A stretch of 64,000 nucleotides of DNA, from assembly GCF_040054535.1 (NCBI RefSeq), contig NC_090797.1, positions 11,296,501 to 11,360,500 on the forward strand, in the 5' to 3' direction. The notes beneath the pieces were generated by a model that was not told the DNA's origin, ran no database searches, and saw only the letters and a list, made by a program, of their open reading frames with translations. Shown in pieces: positions 43,590 through 54,881 of the stretch (within the stretch, counting starts at the first letter, position 1; each line of letters opens with the position of its first letter). The DNA comes from Antennarius striatus. Lineage: Eukaryota > Chordata > Actinopteri > Lophiiformes > Antennariidae. A program made the position numbers and the translations under genes.

Positions 43590-46500
43590 TTCATTTATTC
43601 TTAGCAATGGTGGTCAAACACAAATACAACTGATGCAATTCTGACTGGGAGATGCGGTTTGCAAATTTACATGATGGTTGGATCCTGGATTAAAGGGTTC
43701 TGGATTACAAAACCTGGACTTGAATCTGAATTCATAAAGTTTGTTGTGTTCACACATCACTGAGAAAAAAAACAGGTTTTTTCCACATTAAGATAGAAAA
43801 TCTGAATTCAGTCATTTCAGCCTTGTAATTAAAATAAAGCCTGCCATGGTTTTCTACAAAATTGTAATAAATCTGGAGGATCTGACGGAAAATAGTTTAT
43901 TTTGTGCATAAAATAGTCTTAAATGCTACATCACATTATGAAAAAAGGGGGAGAAAACAAAAAAAATGGAGGACATTGTAAGAGCTCAAGGATTTTATAT
44001 CCTCCGATTAAATAATAAAGAGCTGTTTTCTTTATACCTTAACTCCAATTACAAGTTACCACACATACAATGTGTATGCAGACAGTAAAATCCAGTGTGT
44101 ATGACTGTGTACCAAGTAAATAATATGAAATAATAAGGACTACAAGAGAACAGGCTACCTTTACACGTTCAGGGCTCATAAATTATAACCAAACTCATCT
44201 TTTTTTTAAAAATGATACCAGGATAAAGGTAAATGCTGACAACCAGCGTCCTCAACAGGATTTGTTTAGATGAGACTTCAACTTCATGTTTTACCACCTG
44301 AGAACATCCGACAGTATAAGGATGTCAAATTCCAGATATATTACCGATATTTAGAACTGATATCTAATAAGTTTCATGGAAAAGATTTTATTCGTACAAA
44401 TACAAAAACAGTTGTAAAACCATCAACCTCTTGGATGAGGTAATCGCTATGTGGTTAAATTTCAAATGTCAAGTTTCTGAGAAGTTAGCCTCAATGTTGT
44501 TTATCACTAAATGTCTTGTCTAAATGAATGACCAGAAAACAATCTAGGACTCTTCTGTGAAGCTTCATTGTGGTCACCTCCTTCTGGAGTGTCTCCTCAT
44601 GCCCGTCCACAGAACATAATGAAACTCACCTGCCTTGTCTTTGACAGACATTATGAAAATATATTTTACTAGTGTACTTCACACTTGGATGCTTAACATG
44701 AACAAATCTTCATTTTTGATTCCATCTTTGGTAAAAAGTTACTGTACTCACCATATTATGAACTTTTGAAGTGAACTTAAGACAAAGACAGAATTCAGTC
44801 CATATGAAAAAAAAAAAGTTTACTCTCAAAGGATTCAACCTCCATTTCTTGTTACAGCAGATACATCAAAAACAATTCACATATAAATATCACTTTTTCA
44901 TAACCTGTTGACTAAACCTTAGTGGTCATTTCAAATGGCACTAATGGCAACAATATAAAACCATCTAGTACCAACAACTTTGCTTTTAAAGCTTTAGAAA
45001 GAGTATGAGGGTTATTTTACAAGTTGGATCGTGTCAAACATGTTCAAGGCAACACAATCACAGCATACTTTCAAGATTAGAGGAACTAGAAATTAAATAT
45101 CAGTTTACATGTCACTGAAATTGTAAGCAAAGTCCACTCTTGCATACACTGTTTATATGGGCCTGTAGTACATTTCAAAGTTAGTGTGATAGAATTCTAC
45201 TTTAGTGAACTCACTTTTCTGTAGCTATAGATATGTTTTTAGGATGGTTCATTATTAAATAGCTTGATGTGATTATGTCTGTGACAACTCTTCCAAAGCT
45301 CAAAGCTGGTCTTGTAGCTGCATCACCTTCTATTTTCCTTAAAACAAAGCAGCGCAAAAATTGGTCTCTGCTCAGTATCTCCGGATTAGTTTTCATTTTT
45401 GCTTAACCTGAAATCGGTAAAATTCACTTAAACCACACGTTCTGCATTTAAACTTATGTATGCTTCTCGTAGTGCACAGGAAAAGAAATTTCATCCAACA
45501 AAATAGTTTTTTGGATTTTGTTGAGATCCTTCAAGAGACCCCCCCCCCCCCCAAAAAAAAACAACAACAACAAAAGATTGCGTAAAACACTATGGCCTCC
45601 CCAATAGCACAAAACCATATGGATGATTTTTGTGTAAAGGTTCTGCAGCTGCCAAGGAGGATCAGGAGCTGGAATTGTAAGACATGGCACAACATTAAAA
45701 ACATAATGGCTTGTCTGTTAAACCGAAAGAACCCTCCGCTGTGGGTTTTTCTAGTTCAGCATACAGTAATTACCTTCACAGAACTGTCAGAATGTGATGT
45801 GAAGACACAGTTTAGGCATATATGGACTCAGTTCTTCAGTGCACATTCTCTATTAAAAACACCTTTTAACAAAAACTCCATGTAAAGACCCCCCCCCCCA
45901 TCCCCCTCTCCACTCACGTTTGGACCGTTCCTATCGAGTTGTTGTGGCTTTTGTTTCAAGTACAGGGCTTCCTTCAGTCTGAAACCTTCTGGGCAGAATT
46001 CATGACAGTTGCTGTCAATTATGGTCCAGTAGACATCCTGCAAAATATACAATAAGGAACTTCCAAAAATAAATGGAAAAAAAAAAAAGACGTTTCAAGT
46101 TTAGCCCCTTAATGCAAAGAGGAATTGTCCCATTTCCTGTCACAGATCAAAACAATCCTAGAAAACAAGTTGTATGGTCAACAGGAGCCAATATTCAAGT
46201 AATTCATTAAAAATTCTCCTTTAAATCCATTTACTTTGTGATCAAATTCAGCAAACCTTAAGACTGGACACGTATGGAAACTTGCTCATTCATAATCAGC
46301 TCTTAAAATACACTTTTGGATGGTAGTTATGTGACTGCACCAATCAAGGGGTCTGAGAAGGAGTAGACATTCTTTTTTTGCCTTAAACCTGACCCAATAC
46401 TGGACAAATTTTATACAGCACAGTATTTTCATATCTGGAGATCTTTACAAACATTTAATATAACATTTTATGAAAATACAATGTCAAAGGGATTGGGGAG

Positions 46501-46798
46501 TTTCTCTGCAGCAGTGCACACAGGAGCCTGGTTCTCTGTCAGGTCACTCATGAGGGGAACAGACAAGTGAGTATCTGAGTTTATCCCCTCTGAAGATGCT
46601 GAAGTGTCACCGAAGCCTCACATTCCTCCACGCAACAGCCATAATAATTCTTAGTCTTCTGTCTTCAAGTGCAACATATAATGGCCTTTGGTAAAGGTCC
46701 TCTGTGTGAGGACAAATCAGCCATTGAATGAACAAAATGGCCACATTCTCACCAAAGGACACACCACCACGTGAGTGGCTATAAAGTCTATCTGCACT
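43590..46798 (-). other. bmal2: Probable bmal2 3' untranslated region
   Basis: No other gene is visible. Minus-strand AATAAA signals (plus-strand TTTATT) occur at 44397-44402, 43896-43901 and 43594-43599, so the 3'UTR may be 2.4-3.2 kb and almost meet the susd3-like 3' end. Includes a C12A9 tract near 45540 and a C9 tract near 45890. Confidence 0.45.
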
Positions 46799-46956
46799 TT
46801 AGAAAGGCCAGTGTACGTCCTCAAAGTCTCCTGATTGACTCATGTTCACGTCCGTCTCCAGCAAGCTCATGATGACGGCCAGAGCGGCCTCATCACTGCT
46901 GAAGTTACTCAACCCCGGCACCACCATGCTGTCCACGTCCAGCTGGGATGATTCAC
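46799..46956 (-). CDS. bmal2: bmal2 exon 17 (last), transactivation domain
   Basis: Residues 557-608 and [17 protein letters not shown] is the alpha-helical activation/CRY-binding segment shared with BMAL1; the end is DFEDVHWPF, as in the family's D-F-x-D-x-x-W-P. Confidence 0.93.
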
Positions 46957-49900
46957 CTGAGTCAGACAGCAAAGAGAGGAAAAATTAACTCCAAAAACTA
47001 AAGTGAAATATCACCTGCAACGATCAATACATCTGTCATGAAACCATATAAAATATACATTTAAATATTAAAAATATTATGTCTTCTGTTACTGTCCCAC
47101 GAGTGTAGACACACTTCATTCAACGGTTTGCTTTATTTGAGTATTTAAATTGTAGATTCTCATTGAAGTCAGCAAAACTATGAACACATGAAATTACATA
47201 GAAAACAAATGCAAAACAAACTTGTAATTAATTTATCTCCTACTGACACAAGAAAAACTGGAACCTTGACTTGGATTGACACCAACAGTACCTGCATGAT
47301 CAGTAGCTGCACTGCTGGCGCCTGCTGCTGTCCCTGAGTCAGACTGAGCCTGTAGTGAACTGCCTGCTGCCTCCTCTTTACTGGACCCCTGGAACAAGCC
47401 ACGTTACTTTAACACACACACACACACACACACCTCATGTTTCAGTGTGTGATTAAACATAGGAAATCTTTTGTCCAATGTCTAAATTTTTCTGCATATC
47501 AAGTTTTACCATGTCTCCTATGATTTGCTTGTAGAAATACTAAAGACAAATGACTGCTGGGGTGGAAACAAGTTAAAACTTCTGAGTCGAGTACAAGTAC
47601 ACAAACGCGTACCAATACAAGTAACAGCGGTTCTTTATTGCTGCCAAGTTTGCAAATCAAATCCTGTTTGGTACATGCAAATCAAAAACACTCCACATGT
47701 TGCCATAAAAAAAAAATACATGAAGGACTACCTTTAACGTGTATATAAATACCATTAGGCATCAACAGCACAAAATCACCAGATAGAGTACACATCAGTA
47801 TTCATTAGCCTAAACATTTCTACACCTTAACCACACATTTAAACTGAACTCCTTGTGTGTCAGGACTGGTGTCGTGCGTCACTCACACTCTGGCTGGTTT
47901 GAGGGGAAACCAGTGGAAATTTCTCCTGCGTCAGACCGAACGGACTGGAAGATCCACTTGATGGAGAGGAATTCATCCTGTTGAAGTAAAGAACCAAAGA
48001 GTTCCTTTACTGCAAGTATACCTTTAAGCTATTGACATGAACATTGAGCCTTCTATTGTCTCAGTCCATGGCCTACTGTTACACAAAGCAGTACAAATAC
48101 AAACAGTGAAGGAATAATGATATTCCTGATTACTTTATTACACAACAAACCTGTAAGTCTCAGTGAGCTCATTTGCAATTTGGGTTCCTATGCTTCCTGC
48201 GTAGATCATTGTGCCAGAAGAACCACTGGATATGCTGGGAATTAAGGGTATTTGTTTTGCATCTTCTGTGGAATAAGAAGAGAATATTTTTAAAAAGATA
48301 AAATATAAATGAAGGCCTATACAAAATGAGTGTGTCGTTGTTACCTTGAAGTGCTTTGGAGGTGCCTGCCTCAGAGTCTTTTGTGTTAGCAGGCCCTCTG
48401 TTGGTGAAAAGTAACATTTATTCTAGTGTACATATTGATTAACTGTATTTGAAGTAAAGATTTGGGAACGGGTGTGCAAAAATCTGAAGCACCTCATTGA
48501 ATTTGTACTTACGCAACAACCCTGTTTAATGACACGATAAACTCGACTTCTTTGGTCCAAGGATTTGTGAAACTAAACCACTGACTTTGGAGGGAAACAT
48601 AGGAGCCGTATTTTGTTTTAAACTTGTAGCACGGCGTCTGAATCTTCTCTTTGCTTCGAAGAGCTGCCAAGAGGTTGGATGGAGGATCATCACAAAGCAC
48701 AGTGGGGGAGGGGAAGAAAAAAAATTATTCATACAAGCTGCCAATCTATTCAAACATGAAATAATTTCAGCATTTATTATTGACAAGTAGATTGATTAAA
48801 ATGCTCCATCACCTTGCCTGTGTTTCTCTGCGAGAAGCTGCAGGTCATCCTGGTGGAAGAACTCATAACATGATGTGCCAAGAATTTCCTGAGGCAAATA
48901 GCCGATAACCGTTGTGGCTCTGTGAAAAGAGGAGGATTAAGATGGAGTTTTTGGCTTTATCAGCTTCCCCCAGCATCACTTAGGATCGTATCAGTTTAAA
49001 AAAAAAAAAACATTAAAAAAAACACGAACAGCGATGGGACGAAAATGAAATGCATTGAAGAGCCTTCTCCACATTTAACAGTGACATGTGGGGAAATTTG
49101 ATAACATGATTCACTATACTTGTATGAAATTACTTCCCAAAAAGTGATGAGTTGCATGTGATGCCGTCAAGACGCACAGCCCCTTCTGAGAAACAACGGT
49201 AAAGAGAAAAGATTATCTCAAAAATCATGCTGCAGGCTCTGATGCCTCCTCATGAACCATTTATGTCCTCAGTGGAAACGTGTGGATAGCAAAAAAAAAA
49301 CAAAACAAAAAAAACGAAAGTAAGACAATGAGTGTCTGCAACCACAACACTCACCGTTGGTCCACGAAAGTGAACTTCCCATCGATCGCACAGCGAGTGA
49401 CGAACTCGGCAGGCTTGACGTGAATGTCTTTGGAAGGCTGGTGGGACACGTGAGGGAGGAGGCGACACACCGTCACCAGGCAGGTCAGGCTTGAGGCTTC
49501 CTTCTCAGCGTCCCCCTCTGAGTCCAGCTGGGCGCTCGGCCAGCTCCGCATGTATCCAGTGCAGTACAGGGTGCAGTATCTGTAAGCATCTACGGCCAGA
49601 AACCACCGGAAATGTACAGATATCAGGCTGTGTTTACACAGCAGGAAGAAAGGGATGTCATTTTGATTCTTTTCAAGCAGTTATGTCAATTAAACTCATA
49701 ATAATACAAAAAACGATGGATCGTGATGAAAGAAGAGCAAACTATCACCTGGATTTATTTTCAGATGCAGATAAAGCTTTTTAAAACAGGATACAGTATT
49801 TTCCGCACTATAAGGCGCACTGGATTATAAGGCGCACCCTTCAATGAATGATACATTAAAAAAAAACAAAGGCACACTGGATTGAGGTTACAGCTGAGAG

Positions 49901-52900
49901 TTGAGAACTCAATGAATGTCCTATTTAATGTCCTGTTTTCACATACAAGGTGCACTGTCTGGCTTTTGGGTGCGCCTTATAATGTGGAAAATACTGTTGT
50001 TAGAAACTAACTGGTTAATGCCAGAATACCATGGGGATTGGAGAGCATATATTATCATATACCTGTATTGTTATACAGCATGTATATTGGCTTTGAGTAC
50101 TTCCAATGGTATTTTTACATGGAAATATCAGTTATTGTGGTTTTAATGAGTAAAACCATCACTAACAAAAGGAGTTCAAGGCTTTTCCATAAAAGCAAAT
50201 GTGTTTTCTCCATCATAGAGAACGTCTCCATGTTCAACATGAGGCATCTGAAAGCAGAATCGTTGATGTTGCTCAGATCAATTAAACCGTATTAGAATCA
50301 ACTTCTCTATGCTGACATTGGTATTAAAACCTGATGCAGTCACTGCTGCATAAATATTGTTGGAAAACCCTTAAAATCCAGACCCCCAATCCAAAAGCAC
50401 CTTTTTTTTTGGAAGTACTGGGCAGCGAGTGTTTGTCTTTATGCTTCCCCATCATCCGGTTGTGCTTCATCCGGCAAAAGAAGGATCTCCGAGCTCCTGT
50501 GGTCATATGAAAGGACCTGACGGGGGCCTCTGCTGGGCCCTGAACCCCAGCTGTTCACAGAAAGACAGCAGTCACAGCAATGACATGTGGCTAATCCCAG
50601 ATCGCTCCGTGGTCCTGTGCGCATCATAGTCATGTCTCAAACCCGACTCACTTGCAGCATCAGCGAGGCGTTGCCTAGGGAAGGATTCTGAAGCGGCCAG
50701 CTGTTCCTTCACCTTGTTGATGTCTTTAGGGTGGATGAAATCGAACAAGCTCTGCCCGGTTAGCTCAAACTGGAAGCCCAAGAGAAAAACATCCACTAAT
50801 TTACTATCTAGGATACACGCCATTGCTTCATGTTGTGATTTCAAAAAATAATTTTAGTGGATTCCAACTAGTCTGCAATCAGTTATTCATGAAGTCGCAC
50901 ACATCAGACTTTCATGCGCTTAAAACGATGCAGAAATTCTTGTATTTTACATCAACTCTGCAGACAAACCATGTCTGACTCAATAACTACGCACGCTTCT
51001 TAGGGTTTGTTTGTTTCATTACTTCCTGTTGAATTGATCCGTCCTCTCTTTTCATTCACGTCCTGCTCTGGAGATTTCCTTGCCGTCTCATTAACCTGTT
51101 CTACTCTGGTTAGCTTCACATCTTGACCCGTCTTGTACGTAGTACAAGACAAGACTACACCCATTCAGAAACATTGATCTTGGCTTGTAAATCTATCAAA
51201 TTAGTGATTTTTTTGGATAATATTACAAGTTAGTTACTCACCTTTACACTTTATTTGATTTTAATTAGATTCGATTTCATTATAAGATGTTTTTAGAATT
51301 CTCTCCTGGGATTTTTGAAGTTTTGTGGTTAAATTATTGTGTTCATTGCTCAATAATTGTACTGTTGAATGTTGGGCATGTTATTCAGCTGAACTGGTTG
51401 GATGGTCTAGCTATGCATACAACAACTGGAAAGTGAGATGTGCAATGAGCGCCACACACCCGACTAAAGTTCAGGATCTTGGAAACGGACTCCGAGATGA
51501 AGAGAATTTTCGCCCGGTCACAACTTACGACTAACAAGAACCCGTCTGCTGCCTGGTAGAGACAGAAAGAAACACATAGATGGAGAATATGACAGAATCC
51601 ATTCAGACTAGCTGGGGGTGTACATCAGTACCTACCCGGAGCACAAGGTGCCTCAGATCATCATGAGGGAGGATGGACGCCTTGTGGCTGGTGTCTGTGA
51701 AGGCGCTGCTCATCCCAGCTTGAAAACACGGGAGACAAAAGAATCTTAGATGGACCTCATTGGACCACCAACATTTAAAATGCCTTTTGTTTTACCCTTA
51801 AGGGCTTTCAGGTGCTGTACCGCCTTCCGCAGCACAGTGAGTTTGTCCAGTTTTCGAGCCATGGGCTGACAGGCAGGGATCATGGCCGACAGCTCGTCGA
51901 TGAGGTTGTTCATTTTATCCCGTCGGCGCTTCTCAATCTGGCTGTGAGGCTCCCTGGAGACACAGACAGAAAACAGCTCCACATAAATGACCTCAACTCC
52001 TTGCTCGAGTTTATGTAGAATGGTGAAAATCGCCAGTATTCATTTCTGTCCACATTAAACACTAAAATGACACTATTTAGTTAAAAAACAAAAACAAAAA
52101 ATCACCTGAAGCACTTCATTTTGGCATGTTGATCCTCTTCTTCAGATCTGAAAATAAAGGCATCACTTCAGAGACAAATATCAGACATTATCCTCTACCA
52201 AGATGTATGTATATGAAGAAAAGATACCTGCTGAGGTATTCATCCATTTGGAAGTTGAGGCTTTGCCTGTAAAAAATAAAGACTTAAATTAATGATTGAT
52301 TGATTGATTAACGGCAGTAAACGTGCTCACAAAATACTTGTTTCCCTCAAATGCTGTTCACAAATTCATCCAATCCAGTGCTCTTTTCTACTTTATCAAG
52401 ACGATCCATCCACACGACAGGTGAAGCGTGTGAAGACGCTGATTGGACGACATGATTACTGCACAAGTGGGCGTGGCCACAGCAAAAAAGCCTTCCTTCA
52501 CCTGAGAGTTTGAGGAGAAATTTGTTGTGTAGTGCAATATTAATCCGTTTTTAACCATTTGACTGTGATCGTTGTACACATTTCATATACATGGAGTGAT
52601 CCGTGGTCAAAATAGTGATATGCTACGTCTGACAAGTGCATGGATTGTCTTGTTTTTCCAAAACATCATGAATGGGAGGAAAAGCTAAAGTGGTGATTCT
52701 GTTATCTCCGATTGTCTTTAATAATGAAAACATCGACATCTGACCTCTCCTCCACATCTCCTTTTCGTTTCCTTGGCAGCTCAACCGGTGACAGCAAGGA
52801 GTTTGCTTGGCTTGGGTCTTCTTCCTCTGCAGTGGTATCTGAATGATGAGAATAATCATCACAGTCATGACAGACACTAAATGAATGCATCAGCCTTGAG

Positions 52901-54842
52901 ACCTCTGTCAGCTGTGTTGTCAGGAAATAAAAAGAATGAAAACCTGCTATTCTGCCTCAAGTTTCTGTTTGCTTTGTGCAGATACCAAGAAGTGATGAAG
53001 AATTATTCATCAGCAGTGAAGGTGATGAGTGCATGTGCTGATAATCAGAATCAAATTTAAATGAATGGTGTGATACAATGCAATTACCCATGTTGCTTTA
53101 AATTGGAAATAATACTTCACATAATGCAATCTTCAGATTATAATAGCTGTATTTGATTTATGCATTTTGAAAGTCATCATCCCCAAGGCTGACTGACTTC
53201 CTGCATCACTGGATTTCTCACAACCTGAGGAGAAACCCAACAACAGGAAGTCAGTGTTTGTCTCCACAGGTGAGCTCACCAAACCACACCTCTGACACGA
53301 CTCCTAAATGGGTTTGTAGTGGCAGCAGTTATTTTCTCACACAGGAATGGGTGTCAATCGGGGGAATATGACACACGCCTGAGAGAACTACACACACACA
53401 CACACACACATTCTGTCTCCAGGTGGTCTGTGAGTGCATTGACTGAAGGCTGCCATCAAATGGCGCCAAACCCCCGTCTGTGCTCAGAGTTTGTCAGTTC
53501 AAACGGCACGTGAGGGCAAACGGGTTTGGACTACAGTCTTACCTAATGCTTATATAATGCTGTAACACTGACCTACTTCCCTCTCCCTCACTGTGACATC
53601 AATTCAGGGGGACAAATATCAATAAAAGTGAACAAAGCCTTTCAACATCTACAACAATCCACCATGACTGACCCATATTCTCCAATTTTTCTAACTAAAC
53701 GAGGAAGTAATTGATCAGAATGACAAACTTTCAAGTAGCCCAAATTTTTATGTGAGTTTTTTTTTTTAAATGATAAATTTAAAAGTTTATCTTTTTGCAA
53801 ATATGTGAATCATATTGTATGTGTAGATTCTTAAGAGGAAACCTAGAAATAAATAAAGTCAGAGAATGACTTTTATAATTAAGGTAGAAAGGTAGAAAAT
53901 TATATTTAAAATACGTTTTCCATTTTTAATTAAATACATTTTATTTATATTGACACAATTTTCTCTAATTCCCTGGAGGAATTTAGTGGGTCATCATCAC
54001 TGACGCAAAAGTGGAATGCGAGCCCAGATCTGCCTGATCATTCCACCCCCCCATTGCTCTCAGTCATTGGACAAAAAAACAAGCCAGCCACTACGTAAAA
54101 AAAAAAGTTCTCCTATTTAACAGTGATGGAAAAATTCTGACATTAAACATAGTGAACTATTAATGAATCTATCAAAGTGAACTATTAATGAATCTATCAA
54201 AGTGAACTATTAATGAATCTATCAAAGTAGGATGGATTTTGTAAAATGTTTGAATTGGATCTGTTGTTATTTTGTCAACGTGCATACAAATTATAATACA
54301 GGTGTTATTCTGTTTAGCAATGTTTGTGTAATTTTGATAAAGATTAGGCTTTAATGTAAAGAAAAACAACTCACATGTGGACATTTTCGTTCACATCTTG
54401 AAATGTTACATTCAAATGATGATGGGAAAATTCCTGCTACAACAATGCTTTTTATGGAATATAAAAATGTCCAGTTTGATGTGAATCAAGATCATAATCT
54501 CAATATGATGAACTGAAACTATTTGTCAAAAATAGGTCATGCCATTTTTTTAAAATTTCCATGCGAAGCAATACACGAATCGTAAAGAAGTTTATCATCA
54601 GATTCAGATTTTTCATATAAATTGGCAGAAATTTTCTTTTACAGTTGCAAAATCTTACCACCTTCAACCTCAACACGTCCTCAGAACCATTCAAACTACT
54701 AATATTTACCATCTTTAGCACTTCTGACACATCTGTTCTTCATTCAGCTGTTTTGCATCACCTTCAAACTCAAGCAAGAGTTCTTGCTTTTATTATATTC
54801 AACACAACTGCTTCAAGGCCATAGTTTCAACATCCATCAACA

Positions 54843-54881
<39 letters not shown>

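Noticed and set aside
49582-49589. Nearer CAG acceptor for bmal2 exon 10
   Set aside because: It would break the reading frame with exon 9; the GTAG seven bases upstream keeps frame and gives the conserved residues.
50770-51635. Apparent loss of the PAS-A core exon of bmal2
   Set aside because: At first no exon was visible between exons 6 and 8, but the minus strand at 51552-51460 encodes it with good splice sites and the right phase, so the gene is complete.
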